From positions 1-34,169 of the forward strand of contig NZ_FCOE02000061.1 of the NCBI RefSeq assembly GCF_001544915.2: 34,169 nucleotides of DNA. The letters are read 5' to 3'. A model generated the notes under the pieces. That model was not told where the DNA came from and did no database searches. It worked only from the letters and a program-made list of their open reading frames with translations. Shown piece by piece: positions 23,221-31,270 of this stretch; the stretch's first letter is position 1; each line of letters opens with the position of its first letter. The translations under genes were made by a program, and so were the position numbers. This DNA comes from Caballeronia pedi (GTDB taxonomy: Bacteria > Pseudomonadota > Gammaproteobacteria > Burkholderiales > Burkholderiaceae).

Positions 23221-23256
23221 AAACAAAAGCGCGCCGGGCCTTTCGGCCGGGCGCGC
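23221..23256 (-). terminator. Terminator of the HiPIP gene
   Basis: A 7-bp outer stem (GCGCGCC with GGCGCGC) and a 4-bp inner stem (GGCC with GGCC) are separated by a single G-G mismatch, with loop TTTC. On the minus strand it is followed by TTTTGTTTGTTT. It starts 27 nt after the HiPIP stop. Confidence 0.8.
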
Positions 23257-23282
23257 CTGCGCGATGATGCTGCTCGGACTGC

Positions 23283-23597
23283 TTATGCCTTCTTCACATA
23301 CGCGCTGCACCAACCCTTCGATGCGACCTGCTTGCCGGGGAACATCGGACACGCCGCGTAGGCGTCGGTCGGCTTGCCCTGATAGAACTGACAGTTGCCG
23401 CAATCCTGACCAGCGGCGTATTTCGCGAACTTGGCCTTGTCGACCTTGCTCGCGTCTTCCTTGTAGCCGAGCGCCTGCGCGGTGGGATCGCTTTCGGGGA
23501 CTTTCGGCGCATCGGCGAATGCGGCTTTCGAGCCGAGCGCGAACGTCGAGGCGACGCCCACGCTGGTAATCAGAAACGTGCGACGTGATGTCTTCAT
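23283..23597 (-). CDS. High-potential iron-sulfur protein (HiPIP)
   Basis: This 104-residue protein has a Tat signal peptide (SRRTFLITSVGVASTFALG, cut near residue 29), consistent with export folded to the periplasm. The four cluster ligands are C66, C69, C83 and C97 (DCGNCQFYQG, AACPMFPGK, GWCSAYV) with HiPIP spacing. It carries one electron at high potential between periplasmic complexes or oxidoreductases. It sits alone with its own terminator; GGAGTG lies 7 nt before the ATG. The redox partner is unknown. Confidence 0.95.
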   Translation of the reverse strand: MKTSRRTFLITSVGVASTFALGSKAAFADAPKVPESDPTAQALGYKEDASKVDKAKFAKYAAGQDCGNCQFYQGKPTDAYAACPMFPGKQVASKGWCSAYVKKA

Positions 23598-23723
23598 GGT
23601 GACTCACTCCATGTTGTATTGGGGGATAAGCGCCGTTCTTGGCGACGGCGATTCCCGAGCATAACAACCTGGAAGCGAGTCGACGACGTCAAATCTCAGA
23701 GATAAGAAAACGTCGCGCGTCAG

Positions 23724-24824
23724 TCAGCGCGCCATGTCGGCGACGCGCTCAGCGATCGCAAGCGACGCCGTCAGTCCCGGCGACTCGATGCCGTACAGAT
23801 TCACGAGCCCCGGCACGCCGTGCGCCGACTTGCCCTGAATCATGAAGTCCGCCGCCGCCTGACCCGGCCCGGACAGTTTCGGCCGGATGCCCGCATAGGC
23901 GGGCTGCAACGCGTCATCGGGGAGGCCGGGCCAGTACGCGCGGATCGCGGCGTAGAAAGAATCGGCGCGGCGCGGATCGACGTCGTAATTGAGCGCCTGC
24001 ACCCATTCGACGTCCGGCCCGAACTTCGCCTGGCCGCCGAGATCGATCGTCAGATGCACGCCGAGGCCCGCCTCGTTGGGCATCGGATAGATGAGCCGTT
24101 CGAACGGCGCGCGTCCGCTCACGCTGAAGTAATTGCCCTTCGCGAAGTAGAGCGGCGGCACATGGCGATCGTCGAGGCCGCGAATGTTGCGCGCGATCGC
24201 GTTCGCCCACAGTCCCGCGCTGTTGATCAGATACGACGCCCGGAAGCGCGCGGGCGACTCGCCGCCCGTTTCGACGATGAAGCAGCCCTCGCGCGCATCG
24301 ATGGACTCGACAGGCGTATGGAACACGATGTTCGCGCCGCGGCTCTCGGCTTCGCCCTGTAGTGCGAGCATGAACTGATGACTGTCGACGATGCCCGTCA
24401 GCGGCGACCACACCGCCTCGACGCATTGCAGTTGCGGCTCCATCTCCGCCGCCTGCGCGCCGCTGATGCGCGTGAGCCCCTTGACGCGATTCTCGATGCC
24501 CTTCTGCTCCAGCGCCGCCAGTTGCGGCACCTGATTGCGCGCCGTGGCGACGAGCAGCTTGCCGCATTGCCGGTGCGGCACGCCGTGCGCCTGACAGAAC
24601 TCGTAGAGCATGTCGCGCCCGCGCACGCACAGTTCGGCCTTCAGCGATCCGCGCGGATAGTAGATGCCCGCGTGAATCACCTCGCTGTTGCGCGAGCTCG
24701 TGCCGATGCCGATGCCCTCGCCCGATTCCAGCACGATGACTTCGCGCCCGCGCATCGCCAGCGCCCGGGCAATCGCCAGCCCGACCGCGCCTGCTCCGAT
24801 TACCACGCACTCGATCCGATCCAT
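23724..24824 (-). CDS. FAD-dependent oxidoreductase, L-2-hydroxyglutarate dehydrogenase-like
   Basis: This 366-residue protein has a DAO-type FAD fold. The N-terminal nucleotide loop is VIGAGAVGLAIARALA (G10-x-G-x2-G15) with E33 at the end of strand 2. SSRNSEVIHAGIYYPRGSLK (43-62) is characteristic of L-2-hydroxyglutarate dehydrogenase/LhgO-type enzymes. The C-terminal IESPGLTASLAIA binds FAD. The likely reaction is oxidation of a 2-hydroxyacid, feeding electrons to quinone. GGAAGG lies about 4 nt before the ATG. A candidate operator surrounds its putative -10 box. It is transcribed alone; specificity is inferred. Confidence 0.9.
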   Translation of the reverse strand: MDRIECVVIGAGAVGLAIARALAMRGREVIVLESGEGIGIGTSSRNSEVIHAGIYYPRGSLKAELCVRGRDMLYEFCQAHGVPHRQCGKLLVATARNQVPQLAALEQKGIENRVKGLTRISGAQAAEMEPQLQCVEAVWSPLTGIVDSHQFMLALQGEAESRGANIVFHTPVESIDAREGCFIVETGGESPARFRASYLINSAGLWANAIARNIRGLDDRHVPPLYFAKGNYFSVSGRAPFERLIYPMPNEAGLGVHLTIDLGGQAKFGPDVEWVQALNYDVDPRRADSFYAAIRAYWPGLPDDALQPAYAGIRPKLSGPGQAAADFMIQGKSAHGVPGLVNLYGIESPGLTASLAIAERVADMAR

Positions 24825-24845
24825 ATTTCCTTCCGCCGCAGATTT

Positions 24846-24870
24846 GTCCCAACTATTTTACGTTCGGGAC
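24846..24870 (-). promoter_or_regulatory. Inverted repeat wrapped around a -10 box of the FAD oxidoreductase
   Basis: GTCCCAAC (24846-24853) and GTTCGGGAC (24862-24870) are reverse complements apart from one extra base. They enclose TATTTTAC, which on the minus strand reads TAAAAT as a -10 box, about 31 nt before the oxidoreductase ATG at 24824. A repressor bound here would block transcription start. No -35 consensus was found. Confidence 0.45.
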
Positions 24871-24900
24871 TATTGCGCGATACACAACAAACGCACATGG

Positions 24901-24985
24901 ATTGCATCGTTTTCCGGTGCAATTCGGAAAAAGGCAAGAATCTGGCCGCCAGATGTCAAAAATGACAGGTTTTGGCGGCCTTTTT
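24901..24985. terminator. Hairpin cluster between the AAA+ and FAD oxidoreductase genes
   Basis: Two structures are visible. The first pairs ATTGCATCG (24901-24909) with CGGTGCAAT (24915-24923), with one wobble pair. The second pairs GGCCGCCA (24944-24951) with TGGCGGCC (24973-24980) and encloses an inner TGTCA/TGACA hairpin. The second has five T residues on the plus strand and a broken T run on the minus strand. It probably ends the AAA+ gene (minus), although the best U tract points the other way. Confidence 0.55.
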
Positions 24986-25009
24986 CGCAAATTCGCAAAT
25001 AACCCCTTT

Positions 25010-25987
25010 TCAGAACCCGATGGCTTTCCTGCGCGAATTCCGGTCGAGCTGGATATCGCGTGCCTCGATGTGGTGCCGGTTGTCGATGCGAGCGTTGCCG
25101 AACGCATTGAGCATCGCACGCCGCATGCCGCGCGGCGACGCCTGCACGAGCGCGTCGAGCGGCGCGTCGCCGAGCGTTTCCGGGAAACGCGCGCCCCACG
25201 TGTGGGCATCGCGGATTTCGGCGTAAATCGACTGCGCGATGCGCCGCGCGCCGTCGCGATCGGGCGCCGGAATCTCGTAGACGTTCATGCGGTTCAAAAG
25301 CGGCTCGGGAATCGCGCGCGCGTCGTTGGCCGTGGCGATCCACACTACGTTGCCCGCGTTGATCGGCACCTCGGCGAATTCGTCGATGAAAGTCTGCGCC
25401 GTGTCGTGTTCCAGCAGCGCATAGAGCGCGCCGAGCGGATCGTATTGCGCGTCGCCGGTGGCCTTGTCGATTTCATCGACGGTGATGACGGGGTTCGCGT
25501 AGCTGCCGTTCACGAGCGCGTCGAAGACCTTGCCGGGCTTCGCGTTGCGCCATTGCGACGACGCCCCCGACAGAATCCAGCCCGCGGTGAGCGAGCTCAT
25601 CGCGACGTAATGGCAGGACGTGCCGAGCAGTCGCGCGAGCTGTTTCGCGAAGTGCGTCTTGCCGATGCCCGGCTCGCCGAGCAGCAACATGGGCATGAGT
25701 TCGAGGCGGTCGTCGGTTTCGAGGCACAGCGCAATCTGCTTGCGGATATCGGCGAGCGGCTCTTCGAAGTTCGGCAGATCGGCGGCGAGATCGTCGATCG
25801 ACGGCATGCGGTTGGGCTTCACGCAAAAGCGCAGATTGCCCACCTTGAGCATCTTTTCGTAGGTGGCGCGCAAGGCGTCGCTTGCGCCTTCGGAGAGGTC
25901 GTTGAGCGCGGTTTCCACGTCGTCGAGACTGTAGACCTTGCTGAACGATGCCACCGCCAGTTCCTGTTTGACCACGGCTGTCGTCAT
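25010..25987 (-). CDS. AAA+ ATPase with Lon-like ATPase domain, no protease domain
   Basis: This 325-residue protein has Walker A GEPGIGKT (104-111), Walker B VITVDEID (167-174), sensor-1 N221 in WIATAND and an arginine finger candidate R233 in EPLLNRM. The order and wording around NVVWIATANDARAIPEPLLNRM resemble the Lon ATPase module. The Lon N-domain and the Ser-Lys protease domain are absent. It is therefore likely a remodelling or chaperone-like ATPase of unknown client. The ATG at 25987 is preferred because GGGGTG precedes it; the ATG at 26002 has no ribosome binding site. No operon partner is present. Confidence 0.88.
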   Translation of the reverse strand: MTTAVVKQELAVASFSKVYSLDDVETALNDLSEGASDALRATYEKMLKVGNLRFCVKPNRMPSIDDLAADLPNFEEPLADIRKQIALCLETDDRLELMPMLLLGEPGIGKTHFAKQLARLLGTSCHYVAMSSLTAGWILSGASSQWRNAKPGKVFDALVNGSYANPVITVDEIDKATGDAQYDPLGALYALLEHDTAQTFIDEFAEVPINAGNVVWIATANDARAIPEPLLNRMNVYEIPAPDRDGARRIAQSIYAEIRDAHTWGARFPETLGDAPLDALVQASPRGMRRAMLNAFGNARIDNRHHIEARDIQLDRNSRRKAIGF

Positions 25988-26313
25988 GTCACACCCCGTC
26001 ATTTTTTATGGTCGACGAGTCCAGTGTATCGACGCCAAAACCCCATGCAAGCGAGCAGTCGCACGCGTGTGCTGCTAAACACAATGCCCGTTTCCGCCGA
26101 TAAAGCCGCGATCGGCGCGGCCTAGTATGATCGTCGGGATCGAAGCGGCGAGCGGGTTCGATATCTGCTTCGCACGCAATCATATATTTCGGCTGGCGCG
26201 CTGAACCGGCTTCGCGTCGCCGTGTCACACCGAAGTCGCCGAGGAACGCCGATCCCGTGGCCGCTGCCGGGCGTGCCGCCATCCGAATAGTTCGCGCGCA
26301 GGAGTTGCTTTCA
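25988..26313. other. 326-bp divergent intergenic region
   Basis: This region separates the AAA+ gene (minus) from a secreted protein gene (plus) and should hold both promoters. TATGAT at 26126-26131 is a possible plus-strand -10 box, but it lacks a good -35 and leaves a leader of about 180 nt. GTCGA and TCGAC flank the stretch near 26010-26026. No credible ORF or terminator is seen. Confidence 0.45.
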
Positions 26314-26835
26314 ATGCGAAAAACGATACCCACGGTCTTTCTGAATTTCGCGCTCATGACAGGCGCCTGTCTCACCGCGTTCGCCGCGCACGCGCAAACC
26401 ACGCCGGCGCAGCCGGTGAACTGGGAATTGCAGGTTGTGCGCGACGGGCAACAGATCGATTCATTCTCCGGCACCACCAACGTCGGACAGGCGCGCACGG
26501 ACACGCATCACAACAAGGTGCAGAATCGCGTCGGCTGCGCGGATCAACCCGCGGGCGAGATCGATCTGCAACGCACCGTCACCATCTCGCCGACCCACGC
26601 GAGCGCCGACGACATCACGATCGCCATCGACGCGCAGGAAACCTTGCAGGACGACAGCACGCGCGTGTCGCCGTCCGGCTGCAAGTTGCCGCCGGTGCCG
26701 CGCCAGGTGAGCGGGTCGCATCCGGGGCTCGTCGTCAAGCCCGGCGAATGGGCGCAATGGCAGATCATCGACAGCAATCCGTCGCTCGCCTATCGGGTGC
26801 GCGCGAGCCTGGGCGCATCGACGGCGGCGCAATGA
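26314..26835 (+). CDS. Secreted/periplasmic protein of unknown function
   Basis: This 173-residue protein has a signal peptide (MRKTIPTVFLNFALM, then TGACLTAFAAHAQ, cut after AHA or AHAQ near 28). The mature protein begins TTPAQPVNWELQVVRDGQQIDSF and looks beta-rich. It has two cysteines, in NRVGCADQP and SGCKLPP, that could pair. The start at 26314 is supported by GGAG 10 nt upstream and by the signal peptide; an in-frame ORF from 26257 would extend past it. I do not recognise the family. The EEP-family gene follows after 50 nt and may be cotranscribed. Confidence 0.75.
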   Translation: MRKTIPTVFLNFALMTGACLTAFAAHAQTTPAQPVNWELQVVRDGQQIDSFSGTTNVGQARTDTHHNKVQNRVGCADQPAGEIDLQRTVTISPTHASADDITIAIDAQETLQDDSTRVSPSGCKLPPVPRQVSGSHPGLVVKPGEWAQWQIIDSNPSLAYRVRASLGASTAAQ

Positions 26836-26885
26836 CAACCGCGGTGACATAGACTCAAAAAGCCGCCGCTCAAGACAAAGAACGC

Positions 26886-27692
26886 ATGCGAAACCCAGAA
26901 CATCTTCCGCCAGGCCCATCCGCTCACACGGCCACACCGGATTTCACGGCGGTCAGCTGGAACCTGCACAAGGGTCGCTCGCCGCTCGGCTTGCGCGCCT
27001 GGACCGCGATGCAGCGGTGGGTTCAGACCACCAACGCGGACGTCTATTTCCTTCAGGAAGCGATGGCGCGGCGCATGCCGCAGCCCGTGCTCGCCAGCGG
27101 CTTCGGCAAGCCGCTCAACGCGCCGCTCGATGATGTCTGGCATTGCCAGGCCACCGAGATCGCCACCGCGCTCGAATTGCAGATCGCACTCGGGCCGAAC
27201 GTGTTCAAGCCCTCGTGGCGGCACGGCAACGCGATTCTCTCGCCGCATCCGCTCGATCTCTCCGGGCGCTGGGACATCTCGGCGCATCGGTTCGAAAAAC
27301 GCGGTTTGCTGGTCGCGCGCGCCACCTTCGCCGGTCAGTCGGTCACGCTGCTGTGCGCGCATCTCGCGCTGACGCGTCAGGCGCGTCTGCGTCAGATGAA
27401 CTGGATCGCGCACTGGATCGCGAAGGAAGCGCCCGAGGGCCCGCTCGTGCTGGCGGGCGACTTCAACGACTGGCGCAACGATTCCGTGCCCCTGTTCGCC
27501 GAACTCGGCATGAACGAAGTCGCGACCATGTTGGGCGCATCGGGCCGCACGTTTCCGGCGTTCTCGCCCGCGCTCGCGCTCGACAAGATGTTCGTGCGCG
27601 GCCTGAAACCGGTCGAATGGCTCGTGCCGACACAGGACACCGCGTGGCTGTCCGATCACCTTCCGTACGTGGCGCGGCTGCGCGTGGAGTGA
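26886..27692 (+). CDS. Endonuclease/exonuclease/phosphatase (EEP) family hydrolase
   Basis: This 268-residue protein has the DNase-I-like EEP fold. Catalytic markers are N26 (SWNLHKG), E58 (FLQEA), H159 (CAHLAL), D192 and N194 (GDFNDWR), and the final D257-H258 (SDHLPY). These coordinate Mg2+ for phosphodiester or phosphomonoester cleavage. In related Burkholderiaceae such genes often lie near cardiolipin synthase, but that gene is not visible here. Nucleic acid versus lipid-phosphate substrate cannot be decided. It converges on the receiver gene with only 8 nt between. Confidence 0.9.
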   Translation: MRNPEHLPPGPSAHTATPDFTAVSWNLHKGRSPLGLRAWTAMQRWVQTTNADVYFLQEAMARRMPQPVLASGFGKPLNAPLDDVWHCQATEIATALELQIALGPNVFKPSWRHGNAILSPHPLDLSGRWDISAHRFEKRGLLVARATFAGQSVTLLCAHLALTRQARLRQMNWIAHWIAKEAPEGPLVLAGDFNDWRNDSVPLFAELGMNEVATMLGASGRTFPAFSPALALDKMFVRGLKPVEWLVPTQDTAWLSDHLPYVARLRVE

Positions 27693-27700
27693 CGCAGCGC

Positions 27701-28093
27701 TTACCCCGCGAGCAGCGCTTCCAGATTGGCGACGTCGACGGGTTTGGTCAGATGATGATCGAAGCCCGCATCGAGCGCGCTGCGGCGATCGGCGTCGCTG
27801 CCCCAGCCGGTCAGCGCGAGCAGCAGCGCGTGCTGCGTGGCATCGCGCTTTCTCATTTCGCGCGCCACATCGAAGCCGCTCATGCCCGGCAAGCCGATAT
27901 CGAGCACGACCACATCGGGTTTGAAATCATCGATCGATGCGAGCGCGCGCGGCCCGTCGTGTTCTGTGCGCACGACGTGACCGAGCGCTTCGAGCAGCAT
28001 CGACAGGGCAAGCGCCGCATCGGCGCTGTCGTCGACGAGCAGAATGCGGCGGCCTTGCGCCGCGCCGCCGCTTGCTTCGGCGGTAGTGTTCAT
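27701..28093 (-). CDS. Stand-alone receiver-domain response regulator (second copy type)
   Basis: This 130-residue protein is a single REC domain: acidic LLVDDSADAA, phosphoacceptor D65 (VVVLDIGLPGMSG), T95 in LALTGWG, and K117 in HHLTKPVD. A short Ala/Gly-rich lead (about 15 residues) precedes the domain. It shares the ALTGWG and FDxHLxKP signatures with the receiver at 16943-17308, so the two are probably related hybrid-kinase-type receivers. GGGGAC is 5 nt before the ATG at 28093; a longer frame from 28198 lacks support. No kinase or output gene is adjacent. Confidence 0.88.
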   Translation of the reverse strand: MNTTAEASGGAAQGRRILLVDDSADAALALSMLLEALGHVVRTEHDGPRALASIDDFKPDVVVLDIGLPGMSGFDVAREMRKRDATQHALLLALTGWGSDADRRSALDAGFDHHLTKPVDVANLEALLAG

Positions 28094-28255
28094 GCGAGTC
28101 CCCGTACATCGTCGCCACGCGGCGACTTTTTTGAGATGGTGCGGGGAATGTAGCACAGCGGGTCTGCGCTTCAGGAGATGAGGCCGCAAGCACGGCACGC
28201 GGCGGCTCTGCTATCGTGAATGCTTCATTTGCCGCGCCGTTCCCGCATCGCCGCC

Positions 28256-28864
28256 ATGTTCGATCTATTCGACGACATCCCCAAACCCGACATCGTCTGG
28301 CATCCGGACTGGATCGATGCCGACGAAGCCTCCGACCTGATGGGCGCGCTCATCGCCGAAGTCGGCTGGCAGCAGGACACGATGACGACGCCCGGCGGCC
28401 GCGTGCCGCTGCCGCGCCTGACGGCGTGGCAAGGCGAACCGGACGCGGTCTATGTGTATTCGGGCATCCGCAACGTGCCGCAGCCGTGGACGCCCGCCGT
28501 CGCGCAACTGCGCGAGCGCGCCGAAGCCGCCTGCGGCGCGCGCTTCAACAGCGTGCTGCTGAACCGCTATCGCAGCGGCCTCGACAGCATGGGCTGGCAC
28601 GCCGACAAGGAACGCGAGCTCGGCCCGGAACCGGTGATCGCATCGGTGAGTCTCGGCGCGACGCGCACCTTCGAGTTCCGCCACGCGCGCACACACGCCA
28701 CGCACACGCTCGCGCTGACGCACGGCAGCCTGCTCGTGATGCGCGGGCGCACGCAGCTCGAATGGGTGCATCGCGTGCCGAAGGAGCCGGGCGCGCGCGG
28801 CGAGCGCATCAATCTCACGTTCCGCAGTGTCGATGCGTCGAAGCGCGTGAACAGGCGCGCTTAA
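28256..28864 (+). CDS. AlkB-like Fe(II)/2-oxoglutarate dioxygenase
   Basis: This 202-residue protein belongs to the AlkB family, which removes alkyl groups from DNA/RNA bases by oxidative demethylation. The Fe ligands are H115 and D117 (GWHADKE) and H172 (WVHRVPK). 2-oxoglutarate-binding arginines are R184 and R190 (ERINLTFR), and NRYRSG (103-108) precedes the HxD as usual. It is the shorter, ALKBH2/3-like type. The start at 28256 gives a normal family N-terminus; an ATG at 28220 is possible and neither has a clear ribosome binding site. Its stop overlaps the stop of the convergent RidA gene. Confidence 0.9.
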   Translation: MFDLFDDIPKPDIVWHPDWIDADEASDLMGALIAEVGWQQDTMTTPGGRVPLPRLTAWQGEPDAVYVYSGIRNVPQPWTPAVAQLRERAEAACGARFNSVLLNRYRSGLDSMGWHADKERELGPEPVIASVSLGATRTFEFRHARTHATHTLALTHGSLLVMRGRTQLEWVHRVPKEPGARGERINLTFRSVDASKRVNRRA

Positions 28865-29259
28865 GGCCGCTTTGCGACGAAATCGATTTCCACGAGCGCA
28901 TCGCGCGCGAGTCCCGTCACGCCGATGCACGTGCGCGCCGGCAGCGGCTTCGGCAGAAAATAAGCGCGATACACCGCGTTCATCGCGTCGTAATCGCGCT
29001 TGAATTCGGTAAGGAAGATGCGCACGCTGACCACGTTGTCGAGCGTGAGGCCGACGCCGTTCAGCACGAGTATCAGGTTGTCCATCACACGCCGGGTCTG
29101 CGCCGCGACGCCTTCGGGCAGCGGCGCGTTGTCGTCGTCGGGAGCGGTCGGCATCTGGCCGGTCAGGAACACCCAGCCGTCGGCCTCGGCCGCGTGCGAG
29201 AACGGTCCGACGGGCGTCGGCGCGGCATCGACCATCGTGAATTTGGGCAGTTGGCTCAC
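28861..29259 (-). CDS. RidA-family (Rid/YjgF) protein
   Basis: This 132-residue trimeric-fold protein includes VGPFSHAAEADGWVFLTGQMP, a TRRVMDNLILVL helix and the C-terminal PARTCIGVTGLARDALVEIDFVA. R109 in PARTC matches the RidA arginine needed for imine/enamine hydrolysis, and E124 is also kept, so deaminase activity on reactive enamines is plausible. It starts with GTG at 29259, with AAGGAGA 6 nt upstream. The stop codon shares bases with the convergent AlkB-like gene (TTAA at 28861-28864). Confidence 0.92.
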   Translation of the reverse strand: MSQLPKFTMVDAAPTPVGPFSHAAEADGWVFLTGQMPTAPDDDNAPLPEGVAAQTRRVMDNLILVLNGVGLTLDNVVSVRIFLTEFKRDYDAMNAVYRAYFLPKPLPARTCIGVTGLARDALVEIDFVAKRP

Positions 29260-29391
29260 TTCGTCTCCTTTTTATGTGCGTGCTTGTGCGTGTCAGGATC
29301 GCAGAGATCGGAACGTTAGCGCGCCAAAATTGCGCGCGTGCTGGCGCCCCGTGCGAAGATGATGCGGCTTACGGTTACCTTCTCACGCGCG

Positions 29392-29886
29392 ATGCTTCCT
29401 TACCCTCTTCTCGCCGACGCCGTTCTGCGCATGCTGACAGCGATCCTGATCGGCTGCATCATCGGCATCGATCGCGATCTGCATGGCAAGCCGACCGGCA
29501 TGAAGACGCTCGGACTCGTGTCGCTCGGCGCGTGCATCGCGACGATGTGTGCGCAAGGCTTCTCGATGACGCTCTCCGCTAACGCCGACGTCTCCCGCGC
29601 GGTGCAGGGCATCGTGACGGGCGTCGGCTTTCTCGGCGCGGGCGTGATCCTGCAGAATCCGCGTGAAAACCGCGTGCGCGGACTCACTACGGCGGCGTCG
29701 ATCTGGGTGACGGCGGCGGTCGGTATCGTTTGTGGACTGGGCGTGTGGAGCGTCGCGTTCATCGCGATGCTTCTGATGATCGCGCTCATGGTCATCGGGC
29801 GCGTGGTCGAGAAGCGTTTGCTGCGGCGCTGGATGAACAAGCCGGAAGACGAGCGCCAGAAGTACGGCGACATCGAAGAGGCTTAG
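29392..29886 (+). CDS. MgtC/SapB-family membrane protein
   Basis: This 164-residue membrane protein has about four helices. It has the family signatures AILIGCIIGIDRDLHGKPTGMKT, GIVTGVGFLGAGVILQ and VRGLTTAASIWVTAAVGI. MgtC proteins are linked to Mg2+ limitation and, in pathogens, to modulation of F-type ATPase. The long ACT-like C-terminal domain of Salmonella MgtC is absent, so this is the short SapB form. The start is uncertain: 29392, 29362, 29359 or GTG 29338 are all in frame, and none has a clear ribosome binding site. The stop overlaps the convergent diguanylate cyclase gene by four bases. Confidence 0.88.
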   Translation: MLPYPLLADAVLRMLTAILIGCIIGIDRDLHGKPTGMKTLGLVSLGACIATMCAQGFSMTLSANADVSRAVQGIVTGVGFLGAGVILQNPRENRVRGLTTAASIWVTAAVGIVCGLGVWSVAFIAMLLMIALMVIGRVVEKRLLRRWMNKPEDERQKYGDIEEA

Positions 29887-31055
29887 GCGAGTTCTTCCAC
29901 GCCAGGCGCCATCACACGATTCCGCCCCGCGACCTTCGCTGCATAGAGCAGGCCATCGGCACGCGCCATCAGCGAGGCGAGCGTCTCGCGCCCGTCCCAC
30001 ATCGCAATGCCCGCGCTGAAGGTGTAATTCAGCACGCCGCCGGGCACGGCGCACGGCGTCGCTTCGACGGTCCTGCGCAGACGTTCGACGAGCGCGGTGA
30101 CATCCTCGCTGCGATCGGCCGAGCAGAACAGACAGAACTCCTCGCCGCCGATGCGCCCGAATGCGTCGTCATCGCGGATGCGCGTCCGCACGATGGCCGC
30201 GAAGTGGCGCAGCACGTCGTCGCCCGCCGCGTGACCGTAGCGGTCGTTCACGCTCTTGAAATGATCGACGTCTACCACCGCGACATATTCGCGCCGGGCG
30301 GTACTTCCAGCGCGCGCGAGCCGTTCCGCCGCCCCCGCCAGAAACGCCTTTCGCGACAATGCGCCGGTCAGATCGTCGAAGCGCGCGAGCCGTTCGAGCC
30401 GCTGCGCCAGGCGGTCGTGCGCCATCATCACGAGCCCGATGCACAGCGACGGCAGCACGAGAATGCCGAGCGCGAGAAACGTGATCTGCATCGGCCCGGG
30501 TTGCAGCAGTGCCGCCTGCGCGGGCGGCTGCACGGCGTAGATCGCGCCGCGGATCGTATGGCCGAGCGCGCCGAGCGCCGCCGCGCCGGCGACGAACAGA
30601 TAGTTGTAGCGCGGCCGCTCCTTCGGACGCCCGAGCAGCACGCGGCCCGCAATCGCGAAATCGCAGGCGGCGTGAAACGCCGACACGATCACCACGCGCG
30701 CGTGCATATCGGGCACGACGTAGGTGAAGTACACGATGCCCGCCATCACGCCGAGCCACATGATCCAGCCCGCCCAGCGTTGCGCGGGTCGCAGATGCAC
30801 ATCGAAGAATTCGTTGCAGCCTTCGTAGATCAGCAGAACGGTCGCGGCCAGCAGTTGATTCGCGACCACGACGCCGAGCCACGCGGGCGCCACGTTCTGC
30901 ATGGCGAACAGCACGAGCGACACGATGGCCAGCACGTTCGCCCAGAGCCAGCGCGGCACGCCGTCGATCTCGTGCGAGAGCAGCGAGATCAGCACCAGTA
31001 TCGAGAGAATGCTCGATAGCGCGGTGACGACGAGAATGCTGACGGGACTGAACAT
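29883..31055 (-). CDS. Membrane diguanylate cyclase (GGDEF/GGEEF)
   Basis: This 390-residue protein has an N-terminal membrane region of about six or seven helices (1-212), a short linker and a C-terminal GGDEF domain (about 222-385). The active site is GGEEF at 303-307. RDDD at 294-297 fits the RxxD inhibitory site five residues upstream, so product feedback is expected. DDLTGALSRKAF and VDVDHFKSVNDRYGHAAGDD are intact, so c-di-GMP synthesis is likely. The ATG at 31055 is preferred over GTG 31085. The sensed signal is unknown. No EAL partner is adjacent. Confidence 0.93.
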   Translation of the reverse strand: MFSPVSILVVTALSSILSILVLISLLSHEIDGVPRWLWANVLAIVSLVLFAMQNVAPAWLGVVVANQLLAATVLLIYEGCNEFFDVHLRPAQRWAGWIMWLGVMAGIVYFTYVVPDMHARVVIVSAFHAACDFAIAGRVLLGRPKERPRYNYLFVAGAAALGALGHTIRGAIYAVQPPAQAALLQPGPMQITFLALGILVLPSLCIGLVMMAHDRLAQRLERLARFDDLTGALSRKAFLAGAAERLARAGSTARREYVAVVDVDHFKSVNDRYGHAAGDDVLRHFAAIVRTRIRDDDAFGRIGGEEFCLFCSADRSEDVTALVERLRRTVEATPCAVPGGVLNYTFSAGIAMWDGRETLASLMARADGLLYAAKVAGRNRVMAPGVEELA

Positions 31056-31179
31056 CGCTGAAAGTGGGGTGGAATTCGCTCGCACCGGGGAGATCGCAGC
31101 GCGTCGCCAACGTGTTTACGGCACGAACGGCCGCACCCTGAACGGCGCCATATGCGGCACGCGGTCGCACGACAACAAA

Positions 31180-31220
31180 CAGAAACAGAAACGCGGCGCG
31201 GCCTCCCGGCCCGCCGCGTT
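31180..31220 (-). terminator. Terminator of the Arg/Trp-rich secreted protein gene
   Basis: A 9-bp stem (31190-31198 with 31212-31220) plus an inner 4-bp GGCC/GGCC stem form a hairpin with one bulged base. On the minus strand it is followed by TTTCTGTTTCTGTTTG. It lies 50 nt past the stop at 31271. Confidence 0.75.
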
Positions 31221-31270
31221 CGATGAAGCAATGCGCAGTCCAGACGAAACCGCGCATCGTCGTTCAGACC

